Assembly: GCA_031772625.1 (NCBI GenBank)
Contig: CM062810.1
Location: forward strand, 458,929,731-458,993,730
Direction of reading: 5' to 3'
DNA length: 64,000 bases
DNA from: Pinus tabuliformis
Taxonomy: Eukaryota > Streptophyta > Pinopsida > Pinales > Pinaceae
The notes beneath the pieces are model-generated. The model was not told the DNA's origin. It was given only the letters and a program-made list of their open reading frames with translations, and did no database searches. A program made the translations under genes and the position numbers. Below are positions 1 through 11,700 of this stretch, in pieces. The first letter of the stretch is position 1. Each line of letters starts with the position of its first letter.

Positions 1-1430
1 TGGGAACCAAACCAATTGGCTACAAGTGGGTATTCAATAACAAGTATAAAATATATGCCTCACTTGACAAGCACAACACCAGGCTTGTTGAAAAATGTTT
101 TGCACAGAAGGAAGGAGTCAACTATGAGGAAACTTTTCCCCCACAGAAAAATGGGCTACCATCCGGACACTCTTTGCCTTGGTAGCTTAGAACAGTTGGA
201 ATGTCCATCAAATGGATGTAAAAACTACTAAGTTTCTTGAATGGAGATTTGAAAGATAATTTTTTTTTTAATGTCCCAACCAGAAGGATTTGTTGTGAAG
301 GGTCAGGAACGTAAAGTATGCAAGCTTATAAAATCTTTGTATGGCCTCAAGCAATCATTGCAAGCCTCGTATAAGAAATTGACTGAGCATCTTCTGAAAC
401 TCAATTTCAAACATTATGATATTGATGTTGCAACTTTATTTGTCAAGAAACTTGGAAAAACACTTGTATATATTGTGGTGTATGTAGATGATCTTCTAAT
501 GGCAGGGAACAATGAGAGTTACATTGCATCCATAAATAAAGAACTGAGGAAAGGTTTCGAAATGACAAATTTTTGGCTACGTTCACTACTATATTGATAA
601 TGAGGTAACTCAACATCCGAATTTTATATTCCTCTCTCAGAAGAAGTGCATTGGAGAGTCGCTGAATAGTTTTGTCATGGATCACATCCTTTAACTACTC
701 CAATGGAACAAAACTTAAATCTCACATCCATTGAAGGAAAATAATTTTAGGATGCAACAAAGTACAGACAACTCGTAGGAAGTCTCAACTACCTGACTAC
801 TACTGGACCAAAAATTTCATTTGTGGTTGGAATTCTCTCCATGTTTATGAAAAATCCATGTGGGGGTCATTGGTCTGATGCAAAAAGAGTTCTAAATTAC
901 TTGAAGGGAACTCAAGACTTTGGACTCAAGTATACACAGGTGGGTTACTTCAGCGTGATTGGATACTCTGATTCAAACTTTGATGGAGATAAAGAAACTG
1001 GGGTATCTAATCTAGGTTATGTTATGAATCTTAGATTAGGAGTTGTATCTTGGAGGTCACGCAAACAATCAGTTCCAACATATTTCACAACTAAAGGAGA
1101 ATATGTGGCAATAACTGAAGCAACAGAGGAAATTGTGTGGCTCGGGAAAATTCTAGAAGCTTTGCAGGAGAAATAAGTGCATTCAACTCCTCTTTTGATT
1201 GATAACACTTATGCAATAAAGTTGACCAAGAACCAAAAGTTCCATGATCGAACGAAGCATATAAATACAAAATACCATTTGATTTTACATCATGTTGAGG
1301 TCAAAACAATCCACCTATGACATTGTTCCACAAATGAGTCGATTGTAGACATATTCACCAAAGCGCTCAAAAGGGAAACATTTGAAAGATTCATAATGAT
1401 GCTTAGACTCACCAACATCCCTTCAGATTA
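1..1430 (+). pseudogene. C1: Ty1/copia pol remnant (RT and RNase H)
   Basis: This is the 3' half of a copia polyprotein, cut off by the window start. Bases 3-140 read in one frame as the start of a copia RT (PIGYKWVFNNKY, then a KHNTRLVEKCFAQKEGVNYEE segment split by no stop). The frame shifts near 140-155 and again near 235. Bases 271-597 carry the RT core with the catalytic YVDDLL at about 481. Bases 823-1176 carry the copia RNase H, including GYSDSNFDGD and TTKGEYVAITEATEE. Bases 1177-1430 give the usual C-terminal tail with a stop inside. Several frameshifts and stops make it non-functional. Assignment to Ty1/copia is secure; the family within copia is not resolved. Confidence 0.9.
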
Positions 1431-1655
1431 AGGGGGGCAATGTTGTCACCTAATCTTTGGGATTAGGTAAATTGATGTAAATATTATAAATAGTAAAAAT
1501 AAAAGGAAGTTGGAAGATGAAGAGACATTGGGAGATGAAACCCAATAGTCTCCCTCTCCATGTATATATTCATTTTCTATCTTAATGAAATTCAATCAAA
1601 TTCATGGAGTTACCTCCTAACCTGAAAAAAGGAAGGCAGTCATGCCTCATCACCA
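1431..1655 (+). repeat. C1 polypurine tract and putative 3' LTR
   Basis: The purine run AGGGGGGCAA (1431-1440) directly follows the end of the copia coding remnant and directly precedes TGTTGTCACC at 1441, the usual arrangement of polypurine tract and 3' LTR start. A TATA-like TGTATATATTC lies near 1560. The right edge is set at the CACCA near 1655 and is uncertain, because the matching 5' LTR lies outside the window and no target duplication can be tested. Confidence 0.6.
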
Positions 1656-3191
1656 GGTACACTTTCATTTTCGTTATTTACTTTGCCATTATTGCTCTTT
1701 CTCTTGTTCTACAAGTCACATGCATATATGGTGAACGCGAGGACTAATTCCCATATATTGAGATTGAGGAATATGAGGAACCATCCCATTATTAGAGTGG
1801 CACTTAAAAATGGTCAAGAGCTCAAGACCTTCAAGGAAGGGTTGTGGTCTCCTTGGTTGATAACGATGATTAATGAAGAATCCTATTCAAAGGGACTATA
1901 TTGAGTACAAAAATATGATATGATGCTGAAAGTGATATGTCCGCCATGCAATGACCATTATTGATGTCTAAGGTGTAGTAGTATTTGATTATTTTGTGAT
2001 ATGGTTCAAATTGTGATATGAAGTATGCTCTTAGAGAAAGAAGGTTATGATGAGATCCTAGTTCCTATTGACAAATACATTATTATCATATATACATTAA
2101 GTAAGCTTCCTCTATGGAAGAAGGAGCATATCTGTAATTGTCTCAGGGCTTGAATGGGCATGAATAGTAGACTCGTGATTTTAGATTGAAGGAAGCTCCA
2201 TATGGACCTTAGTAATTCCCATGGGTTTCACACGCTTGGAATGATAGACATTTGATGCAAACCCTAACCTCTCTTCATAATTAAAGGTATTTATTTGATA
2301 TTTGGTTTTATATGTTGAAAATTTATTTATGACAGGTTCAAGATCATCTCAACATTCAGTGTTAGACGGAGTTGACGCTTGAAACAAAGACGATTCACTT
2401 CTTGAGATTAGATATGTAAGAGAGATGTGATGAGAACTTCCTTGTCAAGGTAAGTATGATGTTAAATACTTGGCATGATTATTTACACTAAGAATTTGAC
2501 AAAGCCTCCTCTTCAAATATTGTTGTGGTGTATTATTGTTTTGCAGTATGTTCTTTGAGCCACATAGATTCTACATATATATATATTGGAATGTTGCGAA
2601 GCTAGTATTGGGATACCTAGACAATGTAGTCATTCATGATTTGAGACACACTTGAGACCTTATGGATACTCTTATCCTTAGAATTTTGTTGAGTGGAAGG
2701 GCACATATGAGTGCTACCTTAGGTTTTCCCTAGTTTCTTGGATGATTTCTTGTCATGGAATTTTATTGCTTTGAGACGTAGTGCACATTGTTGTTAGTAT
2801 GGTTGGCTGCGAGACATTACAGTTGAGAAAGCTCTTTGGAAAGTTGTTTAAGAATATGTTGGGCACAACTATGATATAATATGAGATCTGAAATGCAAAG
2901 AATAATGTGTTCCATGATAAGTCCATGCACAATGAGATCATATATTACTATATCCGATATATGGTGCTTAAAGGAGCAATGAGACTCCATCACATTTTGA
3001 TTGCTGAGTAGAAAGATAATTGGATCCTTGGGTTGCAAATCATAAGCTTGTGATTGACTCGATGTTCTCTAGGTGTCATGCACTATGGCCAGGATTAACA
3101 AATGTAAGCCTAGTGAAGGAACTAATGATATGAAGGTGTCATGACTGATCGAGAAAACTAAGCTATCCTATTCCCATATGTTTGAGCTCAC
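1656..3191. other. Spacer without recognisable gene
   Basis: Only short open frames occur and none shows a known domain or motif. A short TA run lies near 2574-2585. This is the DNA into which the large gypsy element at 3192 was inserted; its continuation resumes at 18314. Confidence 0.6.
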
Positions 3192-3670
3192 TGTTGGCAC
3201 AAAAATGTCATCAAGGAAAGACCTTAGGTTCAGGCACAAGGGGCCAACAATGGTTCATTGTAGTCTAGGACAACACCAGCATTTTCACCTTGCCCCAAGG
3301 GATAAGGAGTCTCACCTGAGGCGTGCCACGACTGAAACTAAGAAGGGTTTAACATAATGTCATGGATATCTTGACCATTTACTCTGTAATGTCATGGATA
3401 TCTTGTGGTCTTTCTCTTTTATCCTCTGCTCCGCTGCTTGGACTGCCAATTTCATATGACTGTCTTTCCCCTCAGTTGCTTCTCATCCTCATCTTTGTCT
3501 ACTCGATTGCTTCTACTTTCTCCTAACACCTTGCCGCAACTTCCCCATGACTACATATTCTTGTCTTCTTTCCCTAGTTGTCATTTCTACAACTTGACCA
3601 TTTCTCTTGCCACCTGCTTTTCATTCTTTGTATCTTCAAAACTTCAAAAATCAAAATGAAGGCCCCAACA
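3192..3670 (-). repeat. GY1 3' LTR (internally deleted)
   Basis: It matches the left and right parts of the LTR at 17515-18313, including GGATAAGGAGTCTCACC near its start and a pyrimidine-rich block ending CCAACA. It is 479 bp against 799 bp: the middle is missing. At the deletion point an 18-bp sequence, AATGTCATGGATATCTTG, occurs twice (3356-3373 and 3388-3405), which looks like filler DNA copied during repair. Confidence 0.88.
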
Positions 3671-3880
3671 GACCCCGACCACAGTTCCTTGACTTGTCCC
3701 TGAGTCAGTCTATTTCTAGCGTTGGGGGTCCTGTTGTTGTTTTTGTGGGTATTTCTATTGATGGTTGCTCCTGTTCTTCCCTTTGAGGGGCTACAACTTC
3801 AGTTGGTTCATCCATCTTCTACTAAGGGGTCCATGCTTCACTTGCTTCACCTTCCATCTATTGATCCTCCCTACCAAACG
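3671..3880 (-). other. GY1 3' untranslated part with possible polypurine tract
   Basis: This lies between the end of the post-integrase ORF and the 3' LTR. On the minus strand the bases next to the LTR are purine-rich (GGTCGGGGTC), a weak polypurine-tract candidate. No gene is seen. Confidence 0.4.
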
Positions 3881-5157
3881 AAGGCCCCTATTCAGGGACA
3901 ACTGTCATTGTTTCTTGCCTGAAACTATTATAGTAGTTTAGTGTCATCTGCCATGCCATTGCAATGGTGTCAGCTTGTTTAACAAAGTCATCCGATGTGC
4001 TCGATGTCAGCTGGCTTTGCCTGCTACTTTGTAGTTTGTTCCATTGTTCTTCGCTGTAGTTGCAAGCTTCCTTTAGGGCAAGTACATGTATCATGCGAAC
4101 CAAAGGTCTGAGATCTCCGATTTTCTTCTTAGTTCTCTCCTATTTCTCCTCTATTTGATCGACTTGAGCCTGAATTGTGGTAATTTTTTCATCAATATTT
4201 TATAGTCGAGAATGGTTTGTGCATTCCCTGCTCTCGTCAAGTAAGACTTGGAGCTATTCTTGTATAGGATATACCGGTTGATTCTTTATGGAGAGGCTTC
4301 CTGACCATTCATGTACCTTATCCATTAGGGTGTATCCGTCAGCAAGAGCTTCAACAAGGGATTGTTTGATTGCTGCTATAGTGCTGATCTTCTCATCTAT
4401 CGTTCGAGCATATATCTCTATCGGATCCGGCAATGCGGTCTTGACTGTCTCTAGATTCTTCTTCATATTTTCGTTTTTCGCTGCCAAACTGGACTATGCT
4501 ACCTGGATGTGATCGCAACAGGTAGCCAGGGTACAATATGTAACATCCTCGGGTGCTTCTGTAATAACCTCTATTATGGTCAACCAAAGTGACCAAAATC
4601 TATCTATAACCTGATCTACCAATGCCTGTAGATTACCATTTTCTTGCTTCGACTGGTCTCTTTCCTCTATGACCTCGTGTAGTTTTCATTTATGCTATTC
4701 ATGCTCATGGAGAAGGTCATCATGCAATTTTTCCACTCTCTCTGTAGCTTGCTGGATGAAACCGAATAACTGCATGGACGACCAATGTTGTAATTTCTCT
4801 AACTGCATTATATCTGGATCTGGAAAACTACTTTGAATGGGTAGGTCGTTGGCTATGGATTTGTCTGAGTGCGAAGGTGTTGTGAACTGAGACGTAGGTG
4901 GAATACTGACTAGGTTAGGGATCAACGAGAAATTTATAGAAAATGTTGGCTGGTCTTGCTTTGTTCTCGTTGACTACGGGTTGGGTATCATTGGCTAATT
5001 CTCTAGTAGTGGGCTCGACCCTAGAAGTAGGCACACCAGCGAGGGCGTTTGAGCACCATTTCCATGTGAAGATTCACCGTACTGGTGGGTAGAATCCACT
5101 TCCATTACATTTGTTGCTACCCGCCTACTTGGGGGGATGGATTTGGACAAGGTCATG
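3881..5157 (-). pseudogene. GY1 post-integrase ORF, C-terminal coiled-coil part
   Basis: Reading right to left, a frame with few stops runs from the solo-LTR insertion at 5158 to about 3888. Open stretches are 4995-5150, 4695-4925, 4254-4487 and 3888-4103, joined by short pieces with single stops. The product is hydrophilic and rich in E, K, Q and L, with heptad-like patches (for example KITTIQAQVDQIEEK), so a coiled coil is likely. It is the continuation of the ORF seen at 6150-7205 and was interrupted by the solo LTR. No enzyme motif is visible and its function is unknown. Confidence 0.5.
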
Positions 5158-5588
5158 TGTTGGGTTGTGTTATATTCTTTCCACGTAGTTAACAGGGGGT
5201 TTGAGGGGCACCCGTAACCCCACTTTATGGGGTTCAGGGTAGCGCCCCAGAAAATTTCGGTTTTGGACCCTATGTTAGGTTGGGCAGACCCACCTATGGT
5301 TTTGTGCATGTTTTTCGCACATGTTTTTTGGACGCGATGGTTTTCAGTCCATGGTATTAGATGCGATGGTTTTCGGTCCATGGTATTGGATGCTTCGACA
5401 TGTATAAATATGTATTATAACATTGAAAGGAAAATAATGAAAAATCAAGCTGGTAGTCCCGATTTTGGGATCCAGGGGAAAATCTCTGTGTATATGTGTT
5501 TTATGTGTTATGCTCTCGCATTGTTTATTTTTGTGTTTTAGAATTCGTATGCAGGTAATTTCTGTACGGGGTTAAAACCTACATCATG
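5153..5588 (+). repeat. Solo LTR of the C4 copia family with 5-bp target duplication
   Basis: The LTR itself is 5158-5583 (426 bp; starts TGTTGGG, ends CCTACA). It is flanked on both sides by TCATG (5153-5157 and 5584-5588), a perfect target duplication. It matches the 5' LTR of the copia element at 61327-61792 along most of its length, including CCTATGGTTTTGTGCATG and GAATTCGTATGCAGGTAATT. It lacks a block near its start that the other copy has. A single LTR with intact target duplication indicates recombination between the two LTRs of a former insertion. It sits inside the GY1 3' ORF. Confidence 0.92.
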
Positions 5589-6149
5589 GAGGTTGAGGGT
5601 CTGTGAGGGGATGGATCTCGTGACCGTGGTGAGATTGCGGATGAGGTTTAGGGATTTTCCTCAAATATCGGGGATGCAGAGACTGATTGACTGACCTCGC
5701 CAGTGAGGTCGACAATCTAGATTATTGGAGTTATCTTGGGTTTCTTGGTAACATGTTTTTTAGTTCCCTTTTTTTGCTTTGTCTTTGGGATGGATATCTT
5801 TGTTTGGACATGGGGGCCAACTGTCGGCACTGCTACCGCTAGTGGAGTGGTGCTAATTGGAGTAAATAGAGTAGACCCAGGAAAGGGTATGGATTTTTTT
5901 ACCTCACCTGATGGTTCTGTGAGGTTCGCAATGGTTTGTCTGATCGTAGACATCCGCTATTCTATCTAAATCACCATTGGCTCTAGGTCTCCCTCTGCTT
6001 GTCACTTCCTGCTACTCCCTGTTGCTTCTCCTATTAGCGGATGCGGCCTCATTCCATCAAATAGGTATATGTGTTTCCCGTTGGTGATCTCGCAAGTAAA
6101 CCCAGGTCACGAACCCACTTCAGAATGGAATGTTGTTTCTAATAAGAAG
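5589..6149 (-). pseudogene. GY1 post-integrase ORF, middle part
   Basis: Minus-strand reading continues with a proline, serine and threonine-rich, hydrophilic composition, open from about 5953 to 5717 and broken by several stops elsewhere. It links the conserved N-terminal part (6150-7205) to the coiled-coil part beyond the solo LTR. No domain is recognised. Confidence 0.4.
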
Positions 6150-7205
6150 AATCTTTGCTGCCGCATTTGAAATGTATTTGGATAGACACATTTCGGCCTA
6201 AGGAATGTGTGCCCATGGGTGGCCTTGAACCATACATCTTGGGAAAATTTATGGATCAACTGTCTGGGTATCCTCTCTGCTACCTTATTGTTGTTAGCAT
6301 GAACTTATACCATTCAGCAAAGGTTGCCTCATTTATTTCCTTGTTGTTTGGGTCTCCCGACGTTCTCCAGAGGTCTTACCTGAGTGTTATGGGCTGGTCT
6401 TCTCTAATTTGCGGCATTTCTCTTCTGCTTCGTGGTCTCCATTTCCACATCTCTAGAGTCATTACTATGTATCCAAATATGAAGTTTTTTCTCCTCTTGT
6501 AAATATCCTCACAGGCTTCAAAAATTTCATTTAAGAAAAAATCAGACCAATTCAGTACCTCCCCCTTGTAGCAGTGTTTTTCAACTGAGATTGCATCTAG
6601 CGTGCACTTATTTCTTGTGAAATACCTCATTGTTTTCCCTGCTATTATGTAGCAGGCGAATATTATTTCATATTTTTCGATAATATCAATACTCGCACCT
6701 TTTCCCCCGTGCTTTGTGTTGTATTTTTCATAGCAGTCCTTGTCTCCTTCTTCCTTTTCTCTTTTCGTCCCTCCTTAGAACGTTGCATTCGCTGCATTCC
6801 CTCCTGCAAAAATTCTGGTTAGACGATGAATATCGTCAACATGAATTGGATATTCTTTATCCAGCCACAAGGATCCTCCATGTATTCTGCTAGCTAGGAG
6901 TTTTATGCACTTCATTGCAACCAGTTGTGTGCCGAAAATAGGTATGCTCTTTAGACTAATTAGTGTTGATCTCTGTAGACATCTGAAATCTTCTTTGAAT
7001 CTTGTCGTTGTGGTTCCATCTTCCTTCAAAACTTCCTCTGTGTATACTTCCTTCTTTAGTGTTGGGAAATGGAAGAAATCCATGAGATCATTGTCCACTA
7101 AGGTGGATTTATCATACTTTCCATATGGATTTTCCACTATTGTAATTCGCTCAACAAGCTTGTCCTCTGGAACTAAAATAATTCCTTTTTCCATAGATTT
7201 TCGTC
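6150..7205 (-). pseudogene. GY1 post-integrase ORF, N-terminal part
   Basis: Downstream of integrase on the same strand, 6775-7194 is open for 139 codons and begins MEKGIILVPEDKLVERI. A stop near 6775 is followed, still without obvious homology break, by 6376-6630 (MRYFTRNKCTLDAIS) and further coding-like sequence to about 6150. Segments such as HGGSLWLDKEYPIHVDDIHR and LNWSDFFLNEIFEACED resemble, from memory, an extra protein that some large plant gypsy elements carry outside gag-pol. Its position after pol is where env-like ORFs sit in Athila-type elements, but I see no signal peptide or membrane segment. Function unknown. Confidence 0.5.
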
Positions 7206-7999
7206 TCTACTAGACAACTCTTATTGGATGTATAGAGCCCCTGCGTCTCATCTGATGTTGAATTTCAGAGAAAATTTTAAGTTCCTCTGTTACTTGTGTT
7301 TGCAATTCTATTACTCCCTACATCACCATGCAAATTAAGTAGATAAAACTTGACACGACGTTTTCTGACTGGACTTGATAAATAATTACTACGACAACTT
7401 TCCCTATGCAGCTTAATCATGTTTTGTCGTCGTTTGTTGACCTGGGTTTGACTGGTATGACGTGGCACGAGAAAGGACAGAGTGGGCCGCATGGATAATA
7501 AAGTTTCTACAATGATGGATAATTATTTGCTGATTATTTCCCCAACGGGAAAAGATTTTATGAAACCCCATCTGACAAGTGTATTATTGCCTGCCTATTA
7601 TGGAAAATACCTATAGTAAGACAAAAAACACTTATGGAACGTGTGACTATTCCCCTCCCCCCCTGAGAACACAAGTGGGTTGCGGTGACGTGACATGGTT
7701 TCTGCAACTAGAATGACATGTATTATTTGAATAGAAAGACAAAAAATAAAAGTAAATAATGAACTGTAACGGAATGTGCTACTAACTCATGTGATTCACT
7801 ATGCATTTATTTTGGACATACTATATATTATTTACTAGGACCTACTTGCGGGCTCGTTTCTGAGACCCCTTCAATTTGGTCATGCAATAATGGATTTGTG
7901 GAAGGGTTTCAGGCATGCACCATTCACCCATCGAAGTAGTAGTATCCCATCCAGTTGTGACAACTTGACTACCCCATAATATTTAATCTTTGCAACTAT
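7206..7999. other. GY1 linker between integrase and 3' ORF
   Basis: About 800 bases with many stops in all frames. The right end still encodes the integrase C-terminus on the minus strand. A possible leader for a spliced or separately started 3' ORF would lie here, but I cannot point to splice sites or a promoter with confidence. Confidence 0.4.
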
Positions 8000-8962
8000 G
8001 AACGGCCCCAACCAATGCATTTAGAGTTTTCTTGGGAACTTTTGAAAGTTACTGTGATACATCAGAACATAATCCCTTACCTTAAAGGTTTTCTTTTTGA
8101 TGTGTCTGTCATGCCAAGCATTTTGTCTCCTTTGTTCAACTGATTGGTGGAACTTTGGTAAAAACCTTGATTCATCCAACTCCATTAGTTGTTTCATTCT
8201 CTCTTTCAGTGCTTTATCATCTGTCATTTTGGTGGCCTGTGAGATAAAAATGCTTGCGACGATGAATTCTACTAGTATCACTATCTCTCTACCATATACT
8301 AGCTAGAATGGCATTTGCTTGTGTGTCCTCTTTACTGTTGTTTTGTAAGCCCATAGTGTTGCTAGTACCCGTTCGTCCCAATCATCTCAATTTGCTGACA
8401 CAATTTTTGTCATACCCTTCTCAAGTATTTTGTTAAAGGCTTCAACCATTCCATTGGCCTCTGCGTGATATGGGATACTTTTGTGATGTTCGACCATGAA
8501 GTTCTTCAAGAGAGAAGCGACTATTTCATTAATAAAATGTGTCCCCTAATCATTGGTTAAACATTTTGGACATCCAAATATAGATATGATACATTTAAAT
8601 ATGAATCTTGCTACAGTGTTAGCTGTACAATATTTGACTGGCAATGCTTTTGCCTATCGAGTAAGATACTCTGTAGCTGTTATAATGTATATGACATGCA
8701 AATGATGTGTTAGTGGTGTGATAGGGCTGATGAAATATACTGCTCATTTTTCAAAGATTTGTACCGTGTGAAATGGATTTAGGGGTAGCACATCCTGATG
8801 TGACGGCTTCTCAACTCTTTGACATACATCACAACTCTTTGCATATTCTTTAGCATCCTTATGGATAGTGGGACAGCATAACACAACCTGCAATATTTTT
8901 CTTGCGGTAGCTTTGCCTCCAACATGCCCTCCCACAACTCTGGCATGACATTCCCATATCAC
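8000..8962 (-). pseudogene. GY1 integrase remnant
   Basis: Right to left, 8744-8962 carries the zinc-binding HHCC module (H at HVGGKATARKIL, then SCDVCQRVEKPS). The catalytic core follows: ATEYLTR near 8660, TND-stop-GTHFINEIV near 8545 containing the second aspartate, and EANGMVEAFNKILEKG near 8435 containing the glutamate. The C-terminal part, 8021-8281, ends in the FKVRDYVLMYHSNF stretch typical of gypsy integrases. Stops fall within the core (next to the second aspartate and at two tryptophan-like positions), so it is inactive. It lies directly after RNase H, as in Ty3/gypsy. Confidence 0.88.
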
Positions 8963-8992
8963 CTCCTGCCTTTCATGTTGAAGGAGACAGTG

Positions 8993-9676
8993 TCACAGAA
9001 TTTGGTTGAGCCCCAGCTTGTATAGGTGTAATGTGATTAATTGATAGTCCACCGCTCTTACCATTAGGTGAAGCTTCTGTATTGCCGTGTATCCCTCTGG
9101 GTAGTGTCCTGTTGTTAGTAATGAAGCAATTTCCTCCAAGTAGTCTGGAATTTCCTCTATTCTGAATAATTCAGCATCTGGCAGTTGGTCATCCAATGGT
9201 TCTCCATTCTCTCTTGAATCTAGCCTTGACAGATGATTTGGCCCCACATTTAGCCTTCCTAGTTTTATGACCACTTCGAATGTGAATTCTTAGAATAGCA
9301 ATAACCACCGACAGATTCTGCCCTCTAACACTGGCTTGTTCACCAAGTATTTTAAAGCCGAGTGATCTGTGAAAAACTTGAATGGTGCTCCCAACAAATA
9401 GTGTCTGAATTTTTGTAGGGAGTAAACCATAGTGAGTGCTTCTCTTTCTGTCGTTGTGTAGTTCTTCTCGGCTGTTGGCAATTTTCTACTAGCAAAGTAA
9501 ACTGGGTGATCCATATTTGTTTCTCTCGGTTGTGCCAGTACCACCCCTAATGCTATTCCTGAAGCATCAATATATACATGAAATTTCTTATTCCAATCGA
9601 GGTATACAAGAATAGGGGCGCTTACAAGTTTTTCCTTCAATCTGTTCAGTGTCGTTTGACATGGTTCTGTCCACAT
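8993..9676 (-). pseudogene. GY1 RNase H and connection remnant
   Basis: 9290-9676 is open for 128 codons. It starts MWTEPCQTTLNRLKEKL and contains the RNase H landmarks VYIDASGIALGVVLAQ, YTTTEREALTMVYSL and FFTDHSALKYLV, so three acidic residues of the active site are visible (D in YIDAS, E in TEREA, D in FTDHS). After one stop, 8993-9274 continues as the connection domain, with GPNHLSRLDS near its start. It is the standard gypsy order between RT and integrase. Confidence 0.9.
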
Positions 9677-10033
9677 GAAAAGTTATGTTTTTCTTAGCAG
9701 TTTCTCCATATGAGCTGTGATTGAAGCATAATTCTGGATGAACCAACGGTAATATCCTGTGTGGCCCAGTACTGATCGCAGTTGTTTTATGTTACTTAGT
9801 TGCTCCATGTTTATAATTTCCGCAACCTTTGCGGGATCAACACACACCCCATCTTTGCAAACAATATGACCTTGTAATGTTTCGAATGGAATAGCAAAGA
9901 TGCATTTGTTTTTAATTTAAGGAGATCTGTAATTGCCTGCACCTCTCAAACATGACCCGTAGTAAGCTGGTGTGTTTTTTCAACAAACTGTAGAATTTCC
10001 AGTCATCCATGTATACTTCTAGGAACCTGCGAC
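9677..10033 (-). pseudogene. GY1 reverse transcriptase, 3' half
   Basis: On the minus strand the sequence begins, right at the edge of the nested element, with RRFLEVYMDDWKFYSLLKKH. YMDD is the RT catalytic motif. It continues into thumb-like sequence with VCVDPAKVAEIINMEQ and GHTGYYRWFIQNYASI, and reaches the RNase H at 9676. One or more frameshifts occur near 9915. It is separated from its 5' half (12665-13460) by the insertion at 10034-12664. Confidence 0.88.
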
Positions 10034-10475
10034 TGTAATAGATCTGACCTGCAAATATATGAAAATAGAAATATGCCCAGAACTAACAAGAGATAAATAG
10101 ATAAGCTTCAGATCTTTATTAATATCAAACCCTTGGGGTAGGGTAACACCATACAATCACTCCTTGAGGAAGGAGAACACTCCACAAGCCATATTCTTTC
10201 CAATACAATAATCCATGACATCTCTCAATGGGGAGTCTTTAGCCTTTATATAGGCTTCATACATACAATACCCTGGGTCATTACCATGGGTCTTTCAATA
10301 CCATATATCTAATACAATGGGCTTATCGCACAATTCCTAACTACTAGTGGTCCCTTACATGATGCAGGTTAACCACTTTATTTATTAACTATGGCCCATC
10401 ACATTATTACCTTATTCCCTTGGGTATCTCCCTTTGTACCCCATACCCCATAATATCCCCCCTAGGTATACTACA
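10034..10475 (-). repeat. N1 3' LTR
   Basis: 442 bp, TG...CA ends. A TATA box (TATATAAAGG read on the minus strand) lies near 10245. It differs from the 12223-12664 copy at roughly 28 positions by eye, about 6 percent, so the insertion is not recent. Confidence 0.9.
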
Positions 10476-10486
10476 TTCCACCCCCA
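10476..10486 (-). other. N1 polypurine tract
   Basis: On the minus strand AATGGGGGTGGAA directly abuts the 3' LTR, where second-strand priming would occur. Confidence 0.75.
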
Positions 10487-10799
10487 TTAAATATGTTTTG
10501 TCCCTGAAACAGAAGAAGAACACAAATAATAAGATCTACTCAAAAGAGTAGTCCACTGGTACCATGCACGTGCATCTAGCCATCCTAGAGACAGGTGATT
10601 ACTCGATCTAGTCGATGCCTTGCTCGCTTGACATGGGAGTTGATCCTGGCGGTTCCTCTGGGTTGATGTGTTGTGGTTGGATCTTTGCACCTCTCTATAT
10701 ATCGTGCAGGGTTTGTCGTCCTTGTTGCCAATTCGTTGCCATCATGTTGGTTGTTTTCTTGTTGGGTGATGTGGGTGGTGATATGTTGAAGTTTTAACC

Positions 10800-11700
10800 A
10801 AGGGTGTATCTTTCTTTGATTCGCCCCTTAACGGAGCCTGATTGTTATCTAGTAAATGTTGTGGCGTCTGCACTTGTTTCTTATCTTCTAGTTTCAAACA
10901 TGGACTCCTCATTTGATGCATCAATGCCTGTAGCATTTTCTGCTTCAACCTCCTTGGACTCTACCTGTTTATTGATGGAAATATCCTGTAATGTAGTTTT
11001 CTTCTTTTTATACCATAGCTTCAGGAATTTATTCTACACATTAATATTGATAGTACCAACATATGTCATCCAAGGGTATCCCAAAAAAACATCCACATTA
11101 ACTATATCTGAAGCATAAAAATCAGAATGAAATAAACACTTATCCATAGAAATCTTCAAATCTTTATAAACTTGCACCTTCTCATTACTAATTTGTGTGT
11201 GCTCCATTTGTTTGGCTCGGACTTTCAATCTTTTAGCCAAATGAACATTAATAAAATTGTGTTTTCTATTAGGATCGATAGACATAATTATCTTCTCTTT
11301 CTAAATACATCCATGAACTTGTAATAAGGAGATATCGTCATAAAATAACCCTTTCCATGTTTCATTCTCCTATTGTGTAGCATGAGACCATTTATACAAA
11401 AGATTTTTTCAAATTCTTCATCCGAAAGTTTGGACAACTTCTTATTGTCAAGTGAGCTCCGCCATAGGGCGACCCCATCTTTCAGAGAAAGACATACTAA
11501 ACCTTTCCAGTGTTTCGTAAATTATTTCTTAAGATCTTTTACGAATTCTTCAATAGTAGGACCATTATCTTTCCCTGTAAAAAAAAATTCCTTGATAAAA
11601 GCCATGAAGAGGGTTTTGAAAAAACCACTTAGTTTGGCAAAAAATTAAAATGGTTACAAATCGATCAATATGGCTCAGAATCCTTATTATAACTGGTTTT
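10800..11700 (-). pseudogene. N1 gag/protease-like remnant
   Basis: Right to left, about 11660-11300 encodes a hydrophilic stretch containing NGPTIEEFVKDLKK and KLSKLSDEEFEKIF, which looks like the end of a gypsy-type gag. One frame change leads into 11034-11285, which reads MSIDPNRKHNFINVHLAKRL and later DVFLGYPWMTYVGTININV. That matches the layout of a retropepsin (ID-x-G/N-x-x-HNFI near the start, a VFLGYPWM-like strand near the end), but the DSG/DTG active-site triplet is not present. Nothing resembling RT follows. Moderate support. Confidence 0.5.
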
